Positions 46,168 to 56,356 of a stretch of 64,000 nt of DNA are shown here, in pieces. The DNA comes from Phialocephala subalpina. Lineage: Eukaryota > Ascomycota > Leotiomycetes > Helotiales > Mollisiaceae. The position numbers and the translations under genes are program-made. Location of the stretch: positions 862,079 through 926,078 of the forward strand of contig FJOG01000018.1 in the NCBI GenBank assembly GCA_900073065.1. Reading direction: 5' to 3'. The notes under the pieces were generated by a model, which made no database searches, had not been told where the DNA came from, and worked only from the letters and a program-made list of their open reading frames with translations. Numbering within the stretch: position 1 is the first letter of the stretch; the number at the start of each line of letters is the position of its first letter.

Positions 46168-46940
46168 TAGGTTATAGAACACATCAAAACAAACAGTCTT
46201 TCGACCCCTCCCAAGATGTTGCCCGTCAACGTTTGCCGTATCCCGGCTGCAGGTGTGCGTCCGACGTGCAACAAAAAATTTCGGAATGTTCGAAGTAGAC
46301 TTGACCACCCATTCACCTTCAACTTCCACACCAAACGACTCGATCTCAACACATTTTCATCAATATCCCAACAACAAAAATTCCAATCATCTATCCCTCA
46401 TAGCTCGAGGATCGAAAGACCACCATAAAACTTTTGCCCAATCGAGCAGTGAGCTGTCTTTATAGCTGTGCTACGGTGATGAGGGCGTTGAAATGCTTTT
46501 AACCTCCGGCCAAGGTGATATCCATAATTTGGCACTAGTGATGTGCAACGAAACTTTTCGTCACCTCAAGTTGAGTATGGACAACGAAATTGTTTTGTTG
46601 CGTATCTCATAGACATTTTCTGTCCCTCCACGGGAAACCCGAAGTCGGGTCGCCTTTTCACGCAATATGGCAGCCGTATGGCTCCTCCCTCCTCCCCTTT
46701 GCCGTCTAGGGTCGCGGAGGAGGCCTACAACATGGAACTAAATCTTGACAATGTTCCAAGTTAAAGTGAGGTACTGAGGTGGGCGGAAGCGCGGAGTGGG
46801 GAACAGTCAACGAGAAAGGTGTGTCGATGCAAGCGCACCTGAGAAGCAGTCTTGAGGTTCGAAGAGAGCAAGAACAAACGTTCTTTTGGATATTGGGATG
46901 GGAGTTCTTTGATATTTTAGCAAGTACATACTCTCTCGAA
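46168..46940. other. Intergenic region between GH74 and UNC93-like genes
   Basis: A convergent spacer. Frames on both strands have no domain; one plus-strand frame that crosses into the transporter is an antisense shadow. Nothing else is seen. Confidence 0.5.
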
Positions 46941-48474
46941 TCAGACCTTCCCAACCCCCTCCGCAGCATCTTTCTCCTCAAACTCCACCTTCTGCTCCTC
47001 CACCCCCTCAACCTCATGCACACTCGTCTCACTAACGGTCCAAACCATCGGCAACGCAATAAGCAATGCCCCCACACTCAACCCCCAATTCATATACAAC
47101 TGCGTCAGCGCCGGTTTATTCAACGCATTAATCCTCCAAGCCATCGCTCCCCCTGTCGCTTGAAACGTCTTATACGCTCCCACCAGAACAGCCGTCACCG
47201 CCGCCCTATTACTCTCTGCCCCAATAATCCAATAACAGAAACCTTGCCAAAGCGCATCATACATTCCATAAAAGATATATAGAAACATTGGTCCCACGAA
47301 GAGCTTTGGGTTGTCGAAATCGATGTCTTGTTTGAGGCCCTTCGTCAAGCGGCGGTTTTCCAACACTTGGAAAGCGTAGCCACCGCCCCAGATCGCCATT
47401 CCCGTCACAAAGAGAATAACCCAACCAATCCTCGCACGATTCGGTCTCGAGACTTTGGGAAAATCGAGAATAAGACCTATAAACAACCCTCCGAAAATCT
47501 GCGCAAACCAATACAAAGCGCCATTCAGACTCCTGGTCCTGAGCGTGAAGCTCTTCCCGTTCACACTGTTCTGCTGATACGAATAAAAAACATTCGCACA
47601 AAAGAACAACGGCAACATACACGCCACTCTCCAATTCAACATCGTCGTCCCCCACAGCCTCACCACCTCCCTCCCCTTAAATCCTCCCTCCTCAACTTCA
47701 AGTTGCGGCATCCTCACCGCTCTCGGAGAGCAAATAAACACCCCCAACAGCCAACCAAAAGCCATGATGACAATAATAGCAATGTATGTTGAGTTAGACA
47801 CGGTACCGGCTTTAGAGTGGTAGTTCAACCCCAAAGAGACGAATGAGCCGACCGAACCACCGAGGTTGAAGATGATCCAGAAGACGGCTATGGCGCGGCC
47901 TTTTTGAGATTCGGGGACGTAAGTTGTCATTATTGCTCCTTGGGCGATCCAGAGGAATGACGCTCCGATTCCCAGGATCGCTCCGGAGCCGATTACGAAG
48001 CCGGCGTTTTTAGTGTCTGGAGGTTGATCAGTAATGAGTGATTGCGGGAAGGAGAAGGGCGAGGGAGGGATACGGTTATAGCAGAGGAGAGCACCGGAGT
48101 AGAGAGCATAGGTCCAGCCTCCCGCAAACCAGCACCATCGAGGACCGATCAAGTCGAAGATGGGACCGACGAAGAAAAGTGCTGTGACTGCGGTGGCGGC
48201 GAGGAGGGCGACGGTTGCGTTTGCGGCGACGGTGGAGTCAATTTGACCCGAACCACCTAAGCCGCCCAAGGCATTATACATATGTTTTTGGTTAGCAAAA
48301 AGTCAGTTTTGGGAGGAATGAGAGACATACTCCGGGACAAGTGAAGCAGATCACCCCAATCAAGATGATCTGGAGCCATGGATGAGTGTACAAGCGATAC
48401 ATAGCTGAGCCATCACTTCGAGAAGAAGCTCCCTGCTCTGCAGAAAGCTGAGTATGTTGTGTCTCAGCTGACAT
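46941..48474 (-). CDS. UNC93-like MFS transporter
   Basis: Three exons (48331..48474, 48074..48281, 46941..48016) join in phase to 475 residues. Family blocks are PWLQIILIGVICFTCPG, MYNALGGLGGSGQ, GPRWCWFAGGWTYALYSG, NAGFVIGSGAILGIGASFLW and QGAIMTTYVPESQKGRAIAVF with about 11-12 TM segments. The 57-nt segment 48017..48073 is in frame but is removed because it has GT-AG ends and its removal gives the family sequence CYNHTKNAGFVIG. The first intron has a good donor (GTATGT) and branch (GCTAAC), but the expected acceptor AG just before ATGTATAAT is AT instead. Fungal members are uncharacterised transporters. Divergent pairing with the MurQ-kinase gene suggests amino-sugar uptake, an inference. 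Confidence 0.8.
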
Positions 48475-48884
48475 CTTGCAGAATATCCTGAGGTCGAAGG
48501 TCGTCTCAGAGCTCTTTCCTCCGAGGCACTAAAAGGGGGACGGATAAATATTTCAACCAAATCCCAGCATCTCGGAATGGATCTGGTGGATGTAACGTTA
48601 AGCTTCGAAGATGGGATACTATCTCCTTGGCACCATATTAGGCAGCTTTAGGCTTGATGCAGTGGCGATGGCAATCACTGAAACCCAAAGATGGGGTGTT
48701 GGCGCTATATCTAGGTCCACGCTTCCGAACACGGGACAAGTACCAGAGGAACAGGAAGTGATCGACACCCGCTTGCTGAGTTGAGATCACGATACATTCA
48801 ATTCTTTCTTCTGTTTTGTTAGTTTGGAAAAGATTTGAGCATCGCTTGAGCTTTCGAAGCAGAAGGTAAAACAAGTGTTTCAGA
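48475..48884. promoter_or_regulatory. Divergent promoter between UNC93-like and MurQ-kinase genes
   Basis: Only 410 bp separate the two start codons, which point away from each other. This is a compact arrangement suited to co-regulation. No specific transcription-factor site is claimed. Confidence 0.5.
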
Positions 48885-51145
48885 ATGGCAGAACTTGACC
48901 TTTCCTCCCTCCAGACGGAGGGACGAAATCTGAGGACCATGAACATCGATATCATTTCCACTTTAGACATGTGTCAAGTAATAAATGAAGAAGATGCAAC
49001 TGTCGCACAAGCAGTTCAGAGATGCGTTCCTGAGATTGCGGCTACGATCGACGCGGTTGCCCCAAGGATACGAAAAGGGGGAAGATTGATCTATGTCGGT
49101 GCAGGAACCAGTGGAAGGTGAGTGATTGCCCGACTCCAGCCTCTCCCTGGTCGTCTTGAGCCCATGTTTAGACTTCCAAATCATATACGGACAACGAGCT
49201 TGAAAACTTTTGGGAAGCGAAAAAAGAACCACGCTGACAAGAAATCAGACTCGGCATCCTCGACGCATCCGAGGTCCCACCAACATTCTCAGCACCAAGC
49301 ACTCAATTCGTTGGTATCATAGCTGGCGGCGATTCCGCCATTCGCACTGCGCAAGAAGGTGTTGAAGATTCTCACTCTCTCGCCATCTCAGACCTCGAGT
49401 CCCTCTTCATGGACCCCTCACTCGACACCGTGCTCGGAATTGCTGCATCAGGACGAACGCCTTATGTTCTCGCTTGCCTCAGATTCGCAAAGGAGAAAGG
49501 ATGCTTAACGGTAGGAATAGCGTGTGTAAGTGGGAGTGAGATCCAGCAAGAGGGAAATGTGGACCATGTGATTGAGGTTGTCACGGGTCCGGAGGTTATA
49601 ACCGGAAGTACACGACTCAAAGCAGGAACAGGAACCAAGATGGTGTTGAATATGCTGAGTACAGGAGTTATGGTAAAGGTTGGGAAGACATATGGAAACA
49701 TGGTACGTTAACTCATGAGAGGTGAGGCTGTAATTGATACGCGTAGATGGTGGATGTGAAGGCTTCGAACTTGAAGCTGAAACAGCGATCGAGAAATATT
49801 ATCAGAAGCCTCGAGTCCAGGGCGTCGGAGATCTCGGACGAGTTGCTAGACGAGAGAATTCAAGAGTGCGGTGGAAGCGTGAAGCTTGCCTTGATGACGC
49901 TCATGACTGGGTGCGAAAAGCAGCAATGTGAGGGTAATTTGAAGCAAGCTGGAGGTGTACTCTCAACTGCCTTGCAGATACTGAACGCCACTGCTTCAAA
50001 TAACATCTCGAACGGAACATCAACCCTAAGGAATACCGCACCGAAGCGGAAATTGGCTGTATGTATAGATGGAGGAGGATCTAAATGCGCTGTCGCGCTC
50101 TCGGACGAAGCTGGCAATATCGGAAGAGGAGAATCTGGACCTTGCAATGTGTAAGCTCATCTGTCAGGACTGCCTCAATACTTGTACTTGCCGAGCGCTG
50201 ACAACACGAAGCACCGATTTTGGCGTCAAGAGAATGTCAAAAGTTGTGACCCAAGCAACCCAGCAAGCTCTAGGGGACCTGTGCCCTGCCCAACCTGGGA
50301 TGGAATGGGGCCAAGACCAGAGTTCTTGGAAAGAGAAGATCGCCTTCACGAAAATACGTGCCGGCATGGCAGGCTTTGATCGTCCTGGGATATCTGCACT
50401 CATCGAAGAAGCACTGTCAGATCTCTTCAATATCTCGATCGGTCCAAATTTGCGCGTCACCAACGACGTCGACCTTCTTGCTTCAGCCATTGAGAAGCAT
50501 CCTAGAGCCAAAACAGGCATTGTGCTTGTCGCAGGGACTGGAAGTGTCGCGATGTCGTATCGAGTTGAATCTGGTGTAGCAGTTCGGACCGGCAGAGCAG
50601 GGGGCTGGGGTGCTGTCCTTGGAGACGGTGGGAGCGGATTCGACATCGGAAGGATGGCTGCTCAGCATACACTTTCTGCTCTAGAGTCAGCAAGACTAGG
50701 TACTGGGAGCAGGAAGGTTGCACTTAAAGATGTGCTGAGCCCACTCTGTGTCCAAATCCTCGAGAAGCTTCAAATCTCGGAAGGAAGCGACGTTTCGGTC
50801 GATGTCTTGAGCCACATCCTGACTGCTGAGTCAGCTGAGGGGTCGAGTTTGAAGCTGCAGATGGCCAGTCTGGCACCGACGGTACTGGATGCGTCTTCCT
50901 ATGATACTGAAGCAATTAGCATTGTGCATAGGGCAGTTGACAATCTTGCGTCGACGGTGTTGAGATTGGTGCGACCTGAGAGCGTCGTTCCTGCCGAGTC
51001 GGTTCTTATCCTGGCAGGGGGGTTGATCAAAAGCGCGGTATACAGAAAGTTTCTGACTGAAAAATTAGGAGAATTGGATGTCGTGTTTGAATCGATTGAC
51101 GTTGTCGAAGATGGAGCATTGACTGGATTGATGTCGTTGACTTGA
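48885..51145 (+). CDS. Fused MurNAc-6-phosphate etherase (MurQ-like SIS) and BadF/NAGK-type sugar kinase
   Basis: Four exons (48885..49117, 49249..49702, 49747..50150, 50212..51145) give 674 residues. Residues 1 to about 320 are a MurQ/GKRP-type SIS domain: TEGRNLRTMNID, IYVGAGTSGRLGILD, ASEVPPTF and AQEGVEDS. The Glu residues at 86 and 117, 31 apart, match the two catalytic glutamates of bacterial MurQ (83 and 114 in E. coli). Residues about 328-674 are a BadF/BadG-type N-acetyl-hexosamine kinase: IDGGGSKC, FDRPGI, TNDVDLL and VAGTGS. Bacterial MurQ cleaves the lactyl ether of MurNAc-6-P to GlcNAc-6-P, and the kinase would supply the phosphorylated substrate. In one cytosolic polypeptide this is a full phosphorylate-and-cleave module; activity is inferred. 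Confidence 0.88.
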
Positions 51146-52322
51146 AGGATGGAGGTGGAGAAGAGAAGTTGACGGGATTACAGAACTCGCGTGCAGCCCA
51201 GCACTACTTCACGTGGGACTTCAACACGTCCAAAACTCAACGTAATCACGGCCGAAAGTCATAAAACTGAAGTATGATTAACTTTAACCTTCTAATAATG
51301 TTTCTAACATGTATTGTGGCCAGGATCTTAGCACATCAATCATCTGCCGTCAAGTGATGCTGGGTCCCGTGATCTCAGGTTGCTCAACTGCAGCGAGACT
51401 ACGACGCGTCGAAACTCGACGAAAGCAAAGGTGAGCATCTCCAAATTCGTTTTCACGTATCTTTTGTCCTCAAAGAACTCCTTTGTGCCATAATTATGGT
51501 TGGGAGAATCAAAAAGGCCGCGGTGTACGGGGAAGGTGCCGTGCGAGGCTACCACGAGAGGAAGGGACTGCCGTACCAATCATCAATAACATCCTAACCA
51601 CATCATTTAGATTGACTGGACATGTAGAAGTCTAAAGAGACAATAGACATGTTCGAAGCGATAAAAAATCTTTAGAGCTCAATATGGGTAGAGTCTGCAC
51701 GATTCGAGACACTGAACCTGCCTTCAATGCTCTCAACCTTGCCTTCACCCAAAGCCAAGGTAACAAACATGTCGAGTAGAATTGAACTTGAAATACGCTT
51801 GATTCTATTGTTGCTTTTTAAGATCGCATAAAGCTAGCCTTTTATTAAGTCATCGTATGGTACGCTAATGATTTCCCAAGATGTGCATATCAGGCGAAAG
51901 GTAGCTATAGGCTTTGATCGCTAAAAGTTAGCGATGGTGCCTGAGCCTTCGGGGTGTCACTCGCTAAATGTTTAGGCTCTTCGCTCCCTGAAATACAACG
52001 CCTCATGTGCTCATGTTCCACAATTGCTCCGTCCTGATGCACAAAGCTACCAGATGCACCAATAGATAAGGATGTAGAAAATTAATATGAGCTTTATTTG
52101 AGGCTCGCGCGTATACATCACTTGAAAGTGTTGGGGCTGTATTTTCGTCCTTAACCTCGTAATTTGCTCTCGACTTGAAAGGGGAGAGCCAGCTTTAGCG
52201 AGCGAGATTACCCCCTTTTCATAGACATTGATATGGTCCGTGTTTGAGGCACTTGCCAGCTTACAGGTCAAAATCAAAGTCCTTCCATTGGAATAGCCCT
52301 CATATTTACACATTGATTGCAT
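51146..52322. other. Intergenic region with dispersed repeat
   Basis: Convergent spacer between the MurQ-kinase gene (plus) and the receptor gene (minus). It carries the GCTAAA-type repeat at 51905-52015 and a related CTTTAGCGAGCGAG block near 52193. No gene is supported. Confidence 0.5.
51905..52015 (+). repeat. GCTAAA-type dispersed repeat copy
   Basis: Begins GGCTTTGATCGCTAAAAG and contains the palindrome CGCTAAAAGTTAGCG, then TGTCACTCGCTAAATG and TTTAGGCTCTTCGCTCCCTG. The opening block is shared exactly with both 250-bp tandem copies at 37292 and 37542; the later blocks are shared with changes. Confidence 0.6.
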
Positions 52323-53357
52323 TTAGTCGCTCAGCATAAACCCAAGAGTCAACTCAAGCATCCTATGAACACTAAATTGATCTCTAACCTCATTCCACCC
52401 AAACGTTGCCGCATTCGCAAACCCAATATATGCCGTACTCGCTTGCAAAATGGCCAAAGCCCGTATCGGATGCCCAGTCGCCTCTGCCACTCTGTTCGCA
52501 ATTCCTGGAAGCCAAAGTACAACATAGAATAGAGGATATCCACTCAACAACAATAACGTTTTGCTCTTCTCGGAGATCGTCACTGCATCATCGTGATCTT
52601 GCGTTTCGAGCAAATGCTCCGTGTAGCCAGAGCTAGTCTGGTCCTTTCCTTCAGAATACATTCCTTCTAGCTCAAGGCCGTCTTGAGATTTAATTCGATT
52701 TCGTTTCACATAGAGTCGTATCCTCAGTCCCATTGCCAAGATCGCGATGATGAACACGAATCGCCAGCCATGCGTCAAGACATATCTCAGGTACTTCGGC
52801 TCGGCTTGGATCCAGCACCAGTTTCCTGATACAGGGTGATAGAAGTGTTTGAAAAGAGCCGTGAAGGAGGTGATTGTCGGGAGGATCCAGGGAGCAACGA
52901 TGAGTGTGGCGGTAATTCGGCGGGGTGGTTTGACGAGGTCAAATCGTTGAGTTATTATGAAGAAGAGGGTGATAGAGATGACGAGCATGTTGCAGTCGAC
53001 TGCTTGTACACACAGTTGTGTGAGAAAGCCGCTTGCAACACATCCTGGTCCGTCTTGAAGATCTCTCTTTAAGCCCAAAATCGTTAGGCCACTGATTGAA
53101 CCGCCTAGATGTAGCCCAAACTCTAAGAACAAACACAAGATTAGTAAGCTTTTCTGATATCATGAAGTTTCTAAAGATCGAGGAAACGTACCGGCAACAG
53201 CAAGATTTCGAATTAGAGTATGCCTGACATGGCTCAATTTTGGTGGGAGGAAAATGTACGTCGCAAGGATGAAACAGGTCCCAATTGATGACAGTAAGCT
53301 ACCTACGAGGGTTGGAATCGCGACAGCGAGATCCACGGCTCCATGAGAAGCTGCCAT
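52323..53357 (-). CDS. Seven-TM receptor, fungal cAMP-receptor-like (Git3/Dicty_CAR type)
   Basis: Two exons (53192..53357, 52323..53122) with a 69-nt intron give 321 residues. TM1 is near the N-terminus (VAIPTLVGSLLSSIGTCFILATYIF), followed by LSHVRHTLIRNLAVAEFG, a conserved Cys in GPGCVASGFLTQLCVQ, TM3 leading to TQRFDL, and NWCWIQAEPKYLRY before TM5, as in cAMP-receptor-like proteins. A polar loop (about residues 200-235) precedes TM6 (LLLLSGYPLFYVVLWLPG) and TM7. Such receptors couple to G-alpha proteins in nutrient or stress sensing at the plasma membrane. The ligand is unknown. No defect is seen. Confidence 0.85.
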
Positions 53358-54141
53358 GAGACTTTGAAGCTCTTCTTGGTTTCCGAATTGCTATATCTAG
53401 CGATATCTTGCAAAGTAAAGTGTCCTCCAATTTTCAATAAAAGTCGTTGCAAGTTGAAGCGGGATTCAGCCCCGTTTCCGCAAGTGTTGGAAGTGCGAGG
53501 GAAATCCAAGGAAGCCGTCCGGAAACCAAGAAGGAGCCTCAAGAATTGGAAGGATGGTAGTACAGACGATATGATTGAGCTTCATCTTGACACGTACCTC
53601 AGGAAATTGGTGGTGGCTGACCACTCATCCTCTGCAAAACAAGCCATTGCTGCGCAAACTTCACTCAAGCACAAATTTTACGGACTGAAAGTTCAGCTGA
53701 GCTGCACACTGCATGAAGGATAAAACCCATTGGTGAAATTCAAGGTCCATACATAATTCGCACTAGCTGAGCAAATCAGCAGAGACAGTATCAGCCTCTT
53801 TTGGCCCCCATCCTCACTAGTGGGCTGCAAGTCCGGCTGTGTCTCCCCTTCCGGACAAATGCAACCCCAACGAGGCTCCGGTGCGATTCTGGCCTCCTAC
53901 TATTGGCCCTAGCCATACGAGGTTCACTTTCACAAACTGTTCCTTCTTTTCGACTTATTGGCTGGAGAAGGAAGATCAAACGTGGAGGGAATGTGTTGAA
54001 AAAACAAATCTTCCTCGTGACCCTATCTCTATGAGATGTTGAACCTCGGACTTTCGCTTTCCTCTTCGACGGCACTTCTACAGTGACGGGACTGATGGAC
54101 GCTAGTACTGCCACCTCAATTTGGCGAATACCATCTACGCT
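53358..54141. other. Divergent spacer between receptor gene and membrane-protein gene
   Basis: Probable shared promoter area. A plus-strand frame at 53343-53723 (126 residues) lacks domains and overlaps the receptor start, so it is not called. Confidence 0.45.
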
Positions 54142-55323
54142 ATGATGTCGACACAAGACATACGAAATACCACCACCACTCCAGAGAGAATTGGCTTCAT
54201 CTGGGGACCATCCGGTCGAAGCACATCAACATTGCTCCAAAGCTGTATAATCACCCTCCTCTCCTGCACCTGGGCAGTTCTCCATCTCAACATCCCCTCA
54301 CCAGACGACGACCTCCTAGCCCTCTTCAAACGAAAACTAAAATGGACTCTCATCACCCTCATAGCACCTGAAATCACTTGCTCAGTCGCTCTCCGACAAT
54401 GGCAAGAAAGCCGCTCAGCAGTTCAGGAGATGAGGAAACGAGGCGTCCTCTGGTCCATGATGCACGGATTCTACGCCACGATGGGAGGATACGTGCTCCA
54501 TCACCACGGTGAACGTGTCCCTCTCCTCCCTTCAGAAATCATAGCTCTGTTAGACAACTCTGACAAGACATGGCCATTTCGACTGCCCCTTATTGATGAA
54601 AAGGATATTCAAGATCGCAACAAAACAAGCGGGTTCGCAAAGTTCTTCGCTCTGGTACAGGCTGGATGGCTGGTAGCTCAATGCATCGGTCGAGGAGCTC
54701 AACGCCTTCCTGTCTCGCAGTTGGAAATCGCAACCGTGGCATTCGTAGCATGTACTTTTCTCGCGAGCGGATTTTGGTGGAACAAGCCACTCGATGTCGG
54801 GATGACAACTCCTATCTTCTACGATGGAGATTTGCCTGACTCGTTCAGCTGCAAGAACAAAGGACTGGCGGATCGAGAGGTGTTGCAAAGGGTTAAAATG
54901 ACGACGAGAATCATCAAACGAGGAAGTCAGAAGAGCATGTTTTTCCATCTAGTGCTACCGTTCTTTTGCTTCAGTACAATATTCAGCATCATACATCTCA
55001 TTGCTTGGAACTTTGACTTCGCGACTGCGACCGAACTAAGGATGTGGAGGGCTTGTAGTCTGACGGCGACACTTACACCTATTGTTATTGCTGGTTCGCT
55101 TCAGTTGGCTAGTATCTGGGATCCAGGAGTGAAGAGTACAAAGCAGGAGAAGATTGCTGCGCCGGAATTTGCGGCGTTGGTTGTGTTGTGTTATTTTATG
55201 GCGTTGGCGGCGTATTTTGTTGCAAGGATGGTGTTGCTTTTTCAGGTGTTTTATTGTTTGAGGTCGATGCCGTTGGAGATCTACAGGAGTGCAGCGTGGA
55301 TTAACTATATTCCACATGCCTGA
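54142..55323 (+). CDS. Fungal multi-pass membrane protein of unknown function
   Basis: Intronless, 393 residues from the ATG at 54142 (MMSTQDIRNT). Hydrophobic segments: SCIITLLSCTWAVLHLNIP, KWTLITLIAPEITCSVAL, FFALVQAGWLVAQCIG, LEIATVAFVACTFLASGFW, FHLVLPFFCFSTIFSIIHL, SLTATLTPIVIAGSLQLA and a long last one (AALVVLCYFMALAAYFVARM). The pattern CTWAVLHLNIP ... LKWTLITLIAPE and WWNKPLDVG marks a large ascomycete family that recurs in many paralogues per genome. No transport or enzymatic motif is visible. It has about seven membrane spans and its function is unknown. Confidence 0.8.
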   Translation: MMSTQDIRNTTTTPERIGFIWGPSGRSTSTLLQSCIITLLSCTWAVLHLNIPSPDDDLLALFKRKLKWTLITLIAPEITCSVALRQWQESRSAVQEMRKRGVLWSMMHGFYATMGGYVLHHHGERVPLLPSEIIALLDNSDKTWPFRLPLIDEKDIQDRNKTSGFAKFFALVQAGWLVAQCIGRGAQRLPVSQLEIATVAFVACTFLASGFWWNKPLDVGMTTPIFYDGDLPDSFSCKNKGLADREVLQRVKMTTRIIKRGSQKSMFFHLVLPFFCFSTIFSIIHLIAWNFDFATATELRMWRACSLTATLTPIVIAGSLQLASIWDPGVKSTKQEKIAAPEFAALVVLCYFMALAAYFVARMVLLFQVFYCLRSMPLEIYRSAAWINYIPHA

Positions 55324-55531
55324 TTCAAATCAATTAAGGGGATTCGGGGACTGAGCCCTTTGAAAATTTTGTATCATGGCTCACTTGAGTAAGCTACAGA
55401 GAGATTTGAAGATAAAAAAGATCTTGCTATCGACAGAACTTTGAACATTACTCTCAACATGCTCTATGATGGTCCATACTACATGATCCCTCTCGAATCC
55501 AAAAAAATATTTACTAAATGAAAGATCAACC

Positions 55532-56356
55532 TCACGCAACAAACTTCTTCGCAGTACCAGTCCCAGTCCCTTTAGGAGGAGCCGTCGAAGTCTCCTTGCC
55601 CTTGGCCGATTCCGCCATGCCAGCAGCAGAAGCAACGAACTTGGCAGCTTCATCTGCGTTCATCGAATACTTCAATCCCAGTCAGTCAATGAATAAACGG
55701 AAAGTTTCGGGAGCACTGACTGTTAAATAAGGTTGCAAGATCTGGTCTCCGTGTTGGCAGATGTTATCACCGTCGTGGCAGATGACTTTGGTCTTGGATG
55801 CTAGGATGGAACCGACTGCTGTTCCGTTGTTTGGGTCTCCAAAGATGAGAACCGAGTTGACTTTTGCGCTGGTCGCTGCATCCATCATTTTGGCAGCGTT
55901 GTGGACGAGTTGTCCTCCTTGACTAGATTTGTATTAGCAACCATGCATCTTGAAAGAGACAGACGTCGCATACCTATACCCACTCATAACAACCTTTGTG
56001 TTAGGACATTGGGTCATAGCCTGCGTTACCAATTGCGCCATCGTCTTACTTCCATTGGCATCTCCACCAGCCAGGAAACCTGGAATGTCTGCAGGATACT
56101 CAACACCTTGGACTGCGAGGTTTTCCATTCCTACAGATGCTGCAAGAGATGCGAAGAAAGGTGGTCCAGAGAGTGAGCCGACATTGCCTTGTTCTGTTGT
56201 GCCGCGTGCGAAGATGACTGTCATTGCTTTGCAGCCAGTGCCATCTGTGAGACCATTTTGTGTAGTTGCTGTGCCAAGAGTTCCAGTGCCAGTGCCGGTG
56301 CCTGCGGCGTGGAGGAAGGGGAGGGAGAAGAGAAAGATCGACAGAGAGGAATACAT
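55532..56356 (-). CDS. Cutinase-family (CE5) secreted esterase with altered catalytic His
   Basis: Three exons (55974..56356, 55721..55922, 55532..55669) give 240 residues. The signal peptide is MYSSLSIFLFSLPFLHAAG. Next come CKAMTVIFARGTTEQGNVG, the nucleophile motif GYSQGG (split by an intron) and FGDPNNGTAVGS. Then comes ICHDGDNICQHGDQI with the conserved Cys pair and the catalytic Asp. At the His position (PHLTY in active fungal cutinases) this protein has PYLTY; the codon is TAT. Low-complexity GTGTGT runs sit after the signal peptide and near the C-terminus. Cutinases hydrolyse cutin and short esters outside the cell; with His replaced by Tyr activity should be strongly reduced, unless another His substitutes. 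Its start faces the calpain gene start across a 1.7 kb spacer. Confidence 0.88.

Noticed and set aside
46779..47792. Plus-strand frames overlapping the UNC93-like gene
   Set aside because: The opposite strand encodes clear transporter motifs; the plus-strand frames are basic low-complexity shadows.
48017..48073. In-frame 57-nt stretch of the UNC93-like gene read as protein
   Set aside because: It has GT-AG ends and a branch-like ACTGAT, and its removal restores the family sequence; treated as an intron that happens to keep frame.
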